This document shows positions 1 through 6,074 of a DNA stretch of 18,281 bases, piece after piece. The stretch is from Dehalococcoidales bacterium. Its GTDB lineage: Bacteria; Chloroflexota; Dehalococcoidia; Dehalococcoidales; UBA5760. The stretch covers positions 1 through 18,281 of the forward strand of contig JAFGFP010000121.1 of assembly GCA_016931015.1 (NCBI GenBank). The letters run 5' to 3'. Position 1 is the first letter of the stretch. Each line of letters opens with the position of its first letter. Position numbers and translations under genes: made by a program. The notes beneath the pieces are model-generated. The model saw nothing but the letters and a program-made list of their open reading frames with translations. It was not told where the DNA came from and searched no databases.

Positions 1-306
1 GGCAAAGACGCCGAAGGTTTCCAGAAGGGCGTCCTGCGGCACCGCTGAGATGAGAATCGCCCGGGGCAGCATCACGGCCAGGGCCGCCCCGGAGCTTATC
101 AGGGCCCCCTTCCGCCGGAAAAGAAAGGTAGCGTTGATAATCGGCACCAGAAACAGGATCCGGTCCAGGGTATGCCGGCTCAGACCGAAGTGAGAGCTGG
201 GATAGACGGTGCCCGGGACGCCGATTACCTCAGAGTAGTGCAGGACACACGCCAGGGTAAAAAAAATGACTATTACCCAGAACAAGCGGCTTTTTACAAG
301 TTTCAT
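1..306 (-). CDS. Sensor histidine kinase, N-terminal membrane part (partial, runs off left edge)
   Basis: Reading the minus strand from the ATG at 306 gives 102 open codons to the window edge, so only the N-terminus is visible. It has hydrophobic stretches near residues 7-23 (LFWVIVIFFTLACVLHY), 48-58 and 66-86, which fits a multi-pass membrane sensor. Conserved-looking segments around YPSSHFGLSRHTLDRILFL and a positively charged FRRKG loop resemble the N-termini of membrane histidine kinases I associate with Dehalococcoidia. No H-box or ATPase domain lies in the window, so the kinase call rests on this resemblance and on the response regulator ending 25 bases upstream. It would sense a membrane-linked signal and phosphorylate that regulator. 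The ribosome binding site is weak (GGCGGG close to the ATG), consistent with translation after the upstream gene. Confidence 0.6.
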   Translation of the reverse strand, partial: MKLVKSRLFWVIVIFFTLACVLHYSEVIGVPGTVYPSSHFGLSRHTLDRILFLVPIINATFLFRRKGALISSGAALAVMLPRAILISAVPQDALLETFGVFA

Positions 307-331
307 TTATCCCGCCTAAAACACCGGCCGC

Positions 332-997
332 CTACGGGAGCTCGTCGATACTGAACCAGCCCTTCTTGAGCCCGTAGAGTATCGCCTCAGAACGAGAACC
401 TACTCCCAGCTTATTGAAGACACTCCTCATGTGAGCCTGAACGGTGCGCTCGCTGATGAAGAGCTCGCCGGCGATATCGCGGTTGCTCATCCCCTTGGCC
501 GCTATCTTGAGCACCTCCATCTCACGCTCGCTCAAAGGGGAGCTTACATGAACCGGCGCCGCTGCCGCCGGCGGCGTCTTAAAGCGCGTCATCATCTTGC
601 GCAGCACGTCGGGGTGAATCATCGGCTCCCCGGCGTAGACCGCCCGCACGGCGCCGATTAGCTCGTCGCCGCTCACGTTCTTCAGGAGATAGCCGGCCGC
701 CCCGGCCTCGAGCATGCTGAAGATATACTCATCATAGTCGTAGCCCGTGAGCACCAGGACGCTAACCGCCGGCAGCACCGCCTTAATCTGCCGGGTGGCC
801 TCGACGCCGCTGAGCTTGGGCATAGCGACATCCATGATGATGACGTCGGGCTTTAGCTCCTTAGCCAGCTTAACCGCCTCTTCCCCGTCGCCGGCCTCGC
901 CGACAATCTTAAAATCCGGCTCGCGCTCCAAGAGCTGCCGCGTGCCTTGGCGCACCACGACATGGTCTTCGGCCAAGAGAATGCTGATAGTTTTCAT
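332..997 (-). CDS. NarL/FixJ-family response regulator
   Basis: A 221-aa two-component response regulator. The receiver domain spans about residues 3-120, with the acidic pair E10-D11, the phosphoacceptor D56 (in VIIMDVAMP), the switch T84 and the conserved K106. After an alanine/proline linker (142-150) comes a LuxR-type helix-turn-helix (about 154-217) with LSEREMEVLKIAAKGMSN followed by the recognition helix ERTVQAHMRSVFNKLGV. It probably binds DNA as a phosphorylated dimer. The partial kinase starts 25 bases downstream on the same strand, so the two form an operon with the regulator first. A promoter-like pair is centred just upstream and the predicted leader is short, without a clear Shine-Dalgarno, so translation may start nearly leaderless. 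Target genes cannot be told from the sequence. Confidence 0.93.
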   Translation of the reverse strand: MKTISILLAEDHVVVRQGTRQLLEREPDFKIVGEAGDGEEAVKLAKELKPDVIIMDVAMPKLSGVEATRQIKAVLPAVSVLVLTGYDYDEYIFSMLEAGAAGYLLKNVSGDELIGAVRAVYAGEPMIHPDVLRKMMTRFKTPPAAAAPVHVSSPLSEREMEVLKIAAKGMSNRDIAGELFISERTVQAHMRSVFNKLGVGSRSEAILYGLKKGWFSIDELP

Positions 998-1017
998 AAT
1001 GCGGTATCTTACAATAC

Positions 1018-1046
1018 AGTATAAGCCGTTTCGGCGCCACCTTCAA
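1018..1046 (-). promoter_or_regulatory. Sigma-70-like promoter for the response regulator/kinase operon
   Basis: On the minus strand, TTGAAG (1046-1041) and TATACT (1023-1018) are separated by exactly 17 bases. The -35 matches TTGACA at 4 of 6 positions and the -10 matches TATAAT at 5 of 6. Transcription would start near 1011, about 14 bases before the ATG at 997. The pairing is visible in the sequence; activity is inferred. Confidence 0.6.
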
Positions 1047-1073
1047 CTGTGCCGCCGCCGGGCCGGCACCAAA

Positions 1074-1108
1074 GCATAGGTTGAAATGCCTAGGTGAAAA
1101 TGCTTAGC
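1074..1108. repeat. Three imperfect 14-base tandem repeats
   Basis: GCATAGG (1074), GCCTAGG (1088) and GCTTAGC (1102) recur every 14 bases. The seven bases between them are also alike (TTGAAAT and TGAAAAT). They lie upstream of the -35 of the response regulator promoter and could be regulator binding sites. The match is imperfect and short, so chance remains possible. Confidence 0.35.
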
Positions 1109-1255
1109 CGGAGGGCGTCCCGGCCTCGCCGAAAGCTCCCGGAAAATAGGCACTAAAGCGGATGGCAGCTAAAGCGTTAGCGCTTAAGATAAAAATAGGG
1201 AGTATGGCGGGCAGCCAGTGAGACGGAGCCCGGGCCATAAAGGGAAGCGGCGGCC

Positions 1256-1885
1256 ATGCAAATAGGCGACGCGGTCAGCATCAGAAAGTGCGGCCCGCTA
1301 CCCGAAGTGGTCGGTGAGAGCGCCGAGATAGTCAGCCTGAAGGTGTATGATTTCGAGAGGTACACCGTGTACCCGGTGTGGGCCAAAATAACTACCGGGA
1401 AACGTAAGGGCAAGGTCTACGGCTTCCAATGCGGCGAGGTGGCACCAAGGCCCCGACGGTATAAGGAGGTGGCCATGGAGACAGCGATAGCCAGACGGCT
1501 GGAAGAGATCCTGAAAAAGGTCACGACCATAGAGGATGTCGCTGAGATAGAGCGGGTGGTAAACGAGGTGAAAGGAAACATCCTTACGGAACGGGCTCTC
1601 GGCTTCTGGGAAGGTAAAAACCCCTGCTGGGACATGTTCCACTGCCCCGACGCCATTAAGAAGGAGTGCCCCGCCTTCCAGTACCATCAGCTGCCCTGCT
1701 GGCAAATCGAAGGCACCTACTGTAAGCTCCTCGATGCCAGCCCCGAGGGCACGGCTAGCGATATCTGCCATGTCTGCCGGGTCTACAATAAATGGGGCGG
1801 GCACGAACCCATCGAGATAAAGCTCCGCGGCAAGGGTAGCGACATAAAGCTATCCCAGGTTATGAAGCACCTGACTCTACCCTAA
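1256..1885 (+). CDS. Two-CW-type cysteine-rich protein with beta-rich N-terminal domain
   Basis: A 209-aa protein with two parts. Residues 1-66 look like a compact beta-rich domain (IGDAVSIRKCG, then YTVYPVWAKITTGKRKGKVY), perhaps a small barrel of KOW/SH3 type; I cannot assign a family firmly. After a charged helix (about 75-112) comes a cysteine-rich region with C124-W125, C130, C138, C148-W149, C156, C171 and C174, matching the two-CW domain pattern, which often accompanies sensory or signalling proteins in anaerobes. Seven cysteines in 51 residues suggest metal or cluster binding, but this is inference. An in-frame ATG at 1475 (residue 74) is preceded by AAGGAGGT, so a shorter 136-aa cysteine-rich product may also be made. 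The site upstream of 1256 is only a weak purine-rich GGGAAGCGG. No membrane segment is seen, so it is probably cytoplasmic. Confidence 0.75.
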   Translation: MQIGDAVSIRKCGPLPEVVGESAEIVSLKVYDFERYTVYPVWAKITTGKRKGKVYGFQCGEVAPRPRRYKEVAMETAIARRLEEILKKVTTIEDVAEIERVVNEVKGNILTERALGFWEGKNPCWDMFHCPDAIKKECPAFQYHQLPCWQIEGTYCKLLDASPEGTASDICHVCRVYNKWGGHEPIEIKLRGKGSDIKLSQVMKHLTLP

Positions 1886-1937
1886 AAGCCGCTAAACTAA
1901 ATAAGGTATCCATTCTTAACCTCAAGGCGGGTCGAGT

Positions 1938-1967
1938 TTGCCAAGGCATTTGGCGGTGGTGTATAAT
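1938..1967 (+). promoter_or_regulatory. Sigma-70-like promoter for the cNMP-binding-domain gene
   Basis: TTGCCA (1938-1943) and a perfect TATAAT (1962-1967) are separated by 18 bases. The start of transcription would fall near 1974, giving a leader of about 40 bases before the ATG at 2015. A dyad, GCCAA-N5-TTGGC (1940-1954), overlaps the -35 and spacer and could be an operator. Confidence 0.65.
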
Positions 1968-2014
1968 TTTTCTAACCTTGAGTGTGACCTGGTGTGCCCG
2001 AAAGGAGAGGACGA

Positions 2015-2470
2015 ATGGACAAACTGGAGGTTTTAAAGAGGTCCGACCTGTTTCGCGAGCTGAGCAATGAGCACCTCAAAGTGGTGGCCGAAATGTGTAC
2101 TGCGGAGGTATTTGAGCCCGGGGCCATCATTCATCGACAGAATACCATACTGGAAAAAATACGCGTCATCGAAGAGGGCCTGGTAGCCTTGGTACTGGAC
2201 CTGGGTCCGCTTTCCCAACGGCAACTTACAGCGGCCACCAATTTCGAGACTATTGGTTGGTCGGCGGTAGTCCCTCCCCATGTGGCAACAACGACCGCCA
2301 AAGCAATCGAGAAGACCAAGGTTTTGACTTTTAAGGGAGAGGATATCGTTAATCTGTGCGCCAACAACTGCCGGGTGGGCTGCCCCATTTACCAGGGCGT
2401 CGCCAGAGTGGTTGCCGACAGACTCCACGCCGCGTTTATGCAATGCCTGGGGGTTACGGCACAGGACTAA
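2015..2470 (+). CDS. Stand-alone cyclic-nucleotide-binding-type (CRP/FNR effector) domain protein
   Basis: A 151-aa protein that opens like CRP-family effector domains (LKRSDLFRELSNEHLKVVAEM), followed by the beta-barrel pattern (FEPGAIIHRQ, then IEEGLVALVL) and ending with the long helix (YQGVARVVADRLHAAF). It stops there, so there is no helix-turn-helix and it is unlikely to bind DNA itself. The canonical phosphate-binding RxA segment is not evident. An unusual C115-x3-C119-x3-C123 set sits just before the long helix, with C28 and C144 elsewhere, so redox or metal sensing is possible. I start it at the ATG at 2015, which has AAAGGAGAGG four bases upstream; an in-frame GTG at 1994 lies upstream of that site and would read through it. 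It has its own promoter and precedes acs, but a functional link is not shown. Confidence 0.8.
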   Translation: MDKLEVLKRSDLFRELSNEHLKVVAEMCTAEVFEPGAIIHRQNTILEKIRVIEEGLVALVLDLGPLSQRQLTAATNFETIGWSAVVPPHVATTTAKAIEKTKVLTFKGEDIVNLCANNCRVGCPIYQGVARVVADRLHAAFMQCLGVTAQD

Positions 2471-2511
2471 CCGGATACCGGTCCCCCCATCATTAATAAC
2501 GCTAAAGATTA

Positions 2512-2534
2512 GGCAGCTCGCCGGGCGAGCTGCC
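2512..2534 (+). terminator. Strong hairpin after the cNMP-binding-domain gene
   Basis: GGCAGCTCG (2512-2520) and CGAGCTGCC (2526-2534) form a perfect 9-bp GC-rich stem around a 5-base loop. It lies 41 bases past the stop codon. The downstream sequence (CTGGTGTGGTTT) is only weakly T-rich, so it may be a poor intrinsic terminator, an attenuator in the acs leader, or an RNA-stabilising hairpin. Confidence 0.5.
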
Positions 2535-2635
2535 CTGGTGTGGTTTAGGAAATGACTTAAAGAGCCACCTTAAGAAAGCTCGGCAATCTGAGGGGTAAAT
2601 CCTTCAGTGTATTTTTAGAAAGGGGTGAATAGGTT

Positions 2636-4603
2636 TTGGTCTCGGAAAATACAATCACATCTATGATGGCGGAGAAAAGGGTTTTTGAGCCGCCGGAGGA
2701 ACTCAGTAAGCAGGCATACATCAAGAGTCTGGCCCAGTATAAAGAGATATACCAGAGGTCTGTCGACGACCCTGAGAAGTTCTGGGGCGAGATGGCGGAG
2801 CAGCTGGACTGGTTTAAGAAATGGGACAAGGTCCTGGTCGAGGACTTCAAGGAAGGCAAGCACCAGTGGTTCGTGGGCGGTAAGCTGAACGTCAGCTATA
2901 ACTGCCTGGACCGGCACCTCAAGAGCTGGCGGCGCAACAAGGCGGCGCTGATCTGGGAGGGTGACATCGGTGACAGCCAGACCCTGACCTACCAGGAGCT
3001 ACACTACTACGTGTGTAAGTTCGCCAACGTCCTCAAAAAGCACGGCGTCAAGAAGGGCGACCGGGTTACCATCTACCTTCCCATGATTCTCGAGCTGCCC
3101 ATCAGCATGCTCGCCTGCGCCCGCATCGGCGCCATCCACAGCGTCGTCTTCGGGGGCTTCAGCGCCGACGCCCTGAGAGACAGAATCCTGGACTGCAAGT
3201 CCGAGTTTCTTATCTGCGCCGACGGCTACTACCGCGCCGGCAAGGTTATCAGGAGCAAGGACAACGCCGACCAGGCCCTTGAGTCGTGTCCCGCGGTAAA
3301 GGACGTTATCGTGGTGAGACGGGCCGACATCGGGGTCGCCATGGAGGAGGGGCGTGACCGCTGGTGGCACGACGAGATGGGCGCCGGCGACATCAAGCCC
3401 GTCTGCGAACCGGAAGCCATGGACTCCGAGGACCCGCTCTTCATCCTGTATACCAGCGGCAGCACCGGAAAGCCCAAGGGGGTGCTCCACACCCAGGCCG
3501 GCTATCTTCTCTACATCTCCCAGACCGCCAAGTGGGTCTTCGACCTTAAAGAGGAAGATACCTACTGGTGCACCGCCGACATCGGCTGGGTAACCGGCCA
3601 CAGCTACATCCTCTACGGGCCGCTGGCCCTGGGTACGACCAGCGTCATGTTCGAGGGCGTGCCCAGCTATCCGCACCCGGACCGCTACTGGGAAATAGTG
3701 GAAAAGTACAAGGTCAACATCTTCTACACCGCCCCCACCGCCATCCGCGCCATCATGCGCGAGGGCGACGAGTGGCCCGCCAAGCATGATTTGAGCTGCC
3801 TCCGCATCCTGGGAACGGTCGGGGAGCCGATTAACCCCGAAGCCTGGATGTGGTACTACAACATAATCGGTAACGGCCGCTGCCCCATCGTGGACACCTA
3901 CTGGCAGACCGAGACCGGCGGCTTCCTCATCACCCCCTTCCCGGGGGCTACCCCCATCAAGCCCGGCTCGGCCACGGTGCCCTTCCCCGGGGTTCTCCCC
4001 GCCATACTGCGGGAAGACGGCTCCGAGGTCGGCGTCAACGAGGGCGGCTACCTGGTAATCAAGCGCCCCTGGCCGGGACTGATGCGCGGGGTCTACGGCG
4101 ACCCGCAGCGCTTCAAGGATACCTATTTCGTCCGCTTCCCCGGCGTCTACACCACCGGGGACGGGGCCAGGGTGGACGAGGACGGCTACTACTGGCTGAT
4201 GGGCCGTATCGACGACGTCATTAACGTCTCGGGCCACCGCCTCGGCACCGCCGAGGTGGAGAGCGCCCTGGTATCCCACGAGAAGGTAGCCGAGGCGGCC
4301 GTAGTCGGTATGCCCCACGAGGTCAAAGGGCAGGGTATCTACGCCTTCGTCACCCTGAAGGTAGGCGTGGAGAAGAGCGAAGAACTGAAGAAGGAGCTGA
4401 TTGCCCACGTCCGTAAGGAAATCGGCCCGATAGCCTCCCCCGATAAGATTCAGTTCGCCGACGGTCTTCCCAAAACCAGAAGCGGTAAGATTATGAGGCG
4501 CATACTGAACAAAATCGCGGCGGGCAATACCAAGGAGATGGGCGATACTTCCACTCTGGCCGACCCGTCGGTGGTTACCTCTCTGGTAAAGGGAAGCCAG
4601 TAA
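2636..4603 (+). CDS. acs: Acetyl-CoA synthetase, AMP-forming
   Basis: A 655-aa cytoplasmic enzyme that makes acetyl-CoA from acetate, CoA and ATP through acetyl-AMP, with AMP and pyrophosphate released. The length is typical for Acs. Visible motifs are the ATP loop YTSGSTGKPKG (272-282), the acetate pocket and adenine region VDTYWQTETGG (419-429) with the conserved Trp423, the hinge region around YTTGDGARVDEDGYYWLMGR (505-524), the CoA-side signature INVSGHRLGTAEVE (529-542) and the C-terminal catalytic Lys618 in PKTRSGKIMRRI, the usual site of inhibitory acetylation. The start is TTG at 2636: AAAGGGGTGA lies at a good distance upstream, whereas the next ATG codons (2663 and 2666) have no site. 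Downstream are a 25-codon membrane peptide and an acetate carrier, so this is an acetate uptake and activation cluster. No clear promoter is seen between 2535 and 2635. Confidence 0.97.
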   Translation: MVSENTITSMMAEKRVFEPPEELSKQAYIKSLAQYKEIYQRSVDDPEKFWGEMAEQLDWFKKWDKVLVEDFKEGKHQWFVGGKLNVSYNCLDRHLKSWRRNKAALIWEGDIGDSQTLTYQELHYYVCKFANVLKKHGVKKGDRVTIYLPMILELPISMLACARIGAIHSVVFGGFSADALRDRILDCKSEFLICADGYYRAGKVIRSKDNADQALESCPAVKDVIVVRRADIGVAMEEGRDRWWHDEMGAGDIKPVCEPEAMDSEDPLFILYTSGSTGKPKGVLHTQAGYLLYISQTAKWVFDLKEEDTYWCTADIGWVTGHSYILYGPLALGTTSVMFEGVPSYPHPDRYWEIVEKYKVNIFYTAPTAIRAIMREGDEWPAKHDLSCLRILGTVGEPINPEAWMWYYNIIGNGRCPIVDTYWQTETGGFLITPFPGATPIKPGSATVPFPGVLPAILREDGSEVGVNEGGYLVIKRPWPGLMRGVYGDPQRFKDTYFVRFPGVYTTGDGARVDEDGYYWLMGRIDDVINVSGHRLGTAEVESALVSHEKVAEAAVVGMPHEVKGQGIYAFVTLKVGVEKSEELKKELIAHVRKEIGPIASPDKIQFADGLPKTRSGKIMRRILNKIAAGNTKEMGDTSTLADPSVVTSLVKGSQ

Positions 4604-4608
4604 CCGGG

Positions 4609-4686
4609 ATGGCCCTGGTTATCGCTCTTGTCACGGTAAGCATCATACTCAGAGCTAAATCGGCTGCCGCCGACGAGGTTTACTAA
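4609..4686 (+). CDS. Candidate 25-aa single-span membrane peptide between acs and satP
   Basis: An ATG five bases after the acs stop opens 25 codons: an uninterrupted hydrophobic run (residues 2-14, ALVIALVTVSIIL), then a basic-to-acidic tail RAKSAAADEVY. This is the shape of a small single-pass membrane protein, like the tiny accessory subunits found beside some bacterial transporters. The ribosome site is weak (CCGGG), but its position right behind acs allows translational coupling, and the acetate carrier starts 23 bases after its stop. Against it: it is very short, and hydrophobic chance ORFs exist. It could also be a remnant of a transporter C-terminus. Confidence 0.45.
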   Translation: MALVIALVTVSIILRAKSAAADEVY

Positions 4687-4709
4687 CTAAAAAACGGAGG
4701 TTCTACTGC

Positions 4710-5270
4710 ATGTCAAAAGACGACGTCATCTGGGCTAATCCCGGCGGCTTGGGATTAGCCGCCTTTGGTCTGACCACGCTACTCCTGCAAATCCACAATA
4801 TCGGCCTGATAACCAGCACCATGCCCCTGATTTGGGGGTTCTTCTGGGGCGGAGCCGCTCAGGTCATCGCCGGCATAATCGACGCCCGCCGGGGAGATAC
4901 CTTCGGCTTCACCGCCTTTACCTCCTACGGGGTCTTCTGGATAGGCCTGGCTTTTGCCTTCCTTATGGAATGGCTCGGCGTAATCACGATTGATGGCCCG
5001 GGGCTCGCCTGGACGATGATAGCCTGGGGCATCTTCACCGGCTACATGTCAATCGGCGCCTATAAGATATCAAAGGTGCACTTCTTCATATTCGTCTCGC
5101 TGACGGTACTCTTCGGGCTGCTGGCGGGACACTTCTACGGCGTCGTACCGGCTAAGGTGGCCGGCATCGAGGGCATCTTCGTGGCCGCCGCCGCCATCTA
5201 CGGCTCGGCAGCCGTGATCGCTCACGCCCAGTTCGGACGTTGGGTCTTTCCGCTCGGACTGCACCGGTAG
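4710..5270 (+). CDS. satP: Acetate uptake transporter, GPR1/FUN34/YaaH family (SatP-like)
   Basis: A 186-aa inner-membrane protein with six predicted hydrophobic helices, the standard size of the acetate/succinate carrier family. Family marks are the N-terminal NPGGLGLAAFGLTT (the NPxxxGL motif), LLLQIHNIG after helix 1, RRGDTFGFTAFTSYGVFW in the middle, and the C-terminal QFGRWVFPLGL, which aligns closely with E. coli SatP as I remember it. The family moves acetate across the membrane, in E. coli coupled to protons. The start has GGAGG nine bases upstream. It follows acs and the small peptide on the same strand, so imported acetate would be activated at once. The GG replacing the more common AP within NPAP is a mild deviation whose effect is unknown. 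Confidence 0.93.
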   Translation: MSKDDVIWANPGGLGLAAFGLTTLLLQIHNIGLITSTMPLIWGFFWGGAAQVIAGIIDARRGDTFGFTAFTSYGVFWIGLAFAFLMEWLGVITIDGPGLAWTMIAWGIFTGYMSIGAYKISKVHFFIFVSLTVLFGLLAGHFYGVVPAKVAGIEGIFVAAAAIYGSAAVIAHAQFGRWVFPLGLHR

Positions 5271-5322
5271 AGAGCTAAAGACGCACTACAAAACGAACTA
5301 AAATTCCAGGGCGGGGGAATTA

Positions 5323-5342
5323 AAAACCCGACCGGAGGTTTT
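5323..5342. terminator. Weak possible bidirectional terminator between convergent genes
   Basis: AAAACC (5323-5328) and GGTTTT (5337-5342) can pair around an 8-base loop between satP and the convergent minus-strand operon, and the minus-strand reading ends in a short T run. The stem is only 6 bp, mostly A-T, and touches the stop codon of the minus-strand gene, so this is tentative. Confidence 0.25.
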
Positions 5343-6060
5343 ACTCGGGGGGCTCGCTTAAAGTGAACCCCCGGGAAAGACCGCTCTTCCGTAGCCAGCG
5401 AAGCGCCTTACTGGTATCGCTGGCCACCCTGGCCTTTTCCGAGCGCTTCAGACGATGCTTAAAGAGCCAGTAGGTAAACTCCTTAAGCTCGCTTAAGCCG
5501 ATGGATTTAAGGTAGGGGTAGCCCTTTTCCTTACGGAAGCGCCGGAGGAGAACCCCCTTAGAAGCGCCGTATACCCGGTGATAGACCTCGTTAACCACGT
5601 CACGCTCGCTGGTGAAACCCATCGCCCGCCGCTCCTTACGCACCTCGTCCTGCACCGCCAGAAACAGGGCCTCCTCCACAGTGATGCCGTAGAAGTAGTT
5701 GCGGTACTGATGGTACTTGGCGGCGCCGATAAGCCTCTTAAACTCGGCCTCGCTGAGCCGAAGCGGGGGGCGCCCGTGAAAGAGGAGCGCCGCCTTCTCC
5801 TCGTCGGGGAGGAGCCCGTCCACCGCCTGACACAGCCGCTCGGTAAGCAGCAGAAAGTCAAACGCCTCGCCGGCGATAAGGTACCGGTAGCGCTGCTCGC
5901 CGACCAGCTCCTCAGGCGCCGTCCACTTGCCCACCGCCTCGAGTAAGGCAAGATACCAGTGCTTGCCGCCGGTAATCGCCCCGGCCAGCCGCCTTACAGT
6001 CTCGGCGCTACCACCGGTAACTTCTAATTGGGAAGATAAGCGAATCTCCAGTTTCGTCAT
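5341..6060 (-). CDS. Conserved-looking protein of unknown function, last gene of the glyA operon
   Basis: A 239-aa soluble protein I cannot assign to a named family. It appears almost entirely helical. A distinctive central block (about residues 55-150) contains YRYLIAGEAFDFLLLTERLC, LLPDEEKAALLFHGRPP, FKRLIGAAKYHQYRNYFYG and TVEEALFLAVQDEV, and the style recalls hypothetical proteins I associate with Dehalococcoidia. The C-terminal third is very basic (RRFRKEKGYPYLK, FKHRLKRSEKARV, LRWLRKSGL), which could suit nucleic-acid binding, but no known fold is visible. It starts 14 bases after polX with a GGGACGGG-type purine stretch nearby, so it is probably co-transcribed with polX and secA. No signal peptide or membrane segment is seen. 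Confidence 0.8.
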   Translation of the reverse strand: MTKLEIRLSSQLEVTGGSAETVRRLAGAITGGKHWYLALLEAVGKWTAPEELVGEQRYRYLIAGEAFDFLLLTERLCQAVDGLLPDEEKAALLFHGRPPLRLSEAEFKRLIGAAKYHQYRNYFYGITVEEALFLAVQDEVRKERRAMGFTSERDVVNEVYHRVYGASKGVLLRRFRKEKGYPYLKSIGLSELKEFTYWLFKHRLKRSEKARVASDTSKALRWLRKSGLSRGFTLSEPPE

Positions 6061-6074
6061 CCCTAAGCCCGTCC

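Larger units (their letters stand above)
998..1255. other. Intergenic region between divergent genes with short repeats
   Basis: A 258-base gene-free stretch. It holds the minus-strand promoter at its left end, three imperfect 14-base repeats (1074-1108), two direct copies of CTAAAGCG (1153-1160 and 1169-1176) and a small AAGCG-TTAG-CGCTT dyad (1172-1185). I see no convincing plus-strand promoter for the gene at 1256 and no convincing small gene. Confidence 0.5.

Noticed and set aside
1172..1185. AAGCG-TTAG-CGCTT as an intrinsic terminator
   Set aside because: The stem is only 5 bp, no T tract follows, and no gene ends just upstream on the plus strand.
1162..1221. 19-codon ORF in the 998-1255 gap
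   Set aside because: No convincing ribosome site, no membrane or domain character, and it overlaps the repeat and dyad elements.
2999..4408. Long open frame (469 codons) antisense to acs
   Set aside because: Composition is dominated by Gly, Ala, Val, Asp and His, the usual mirror of a GC-rich coding strand; acs on the other strand has every family motif.
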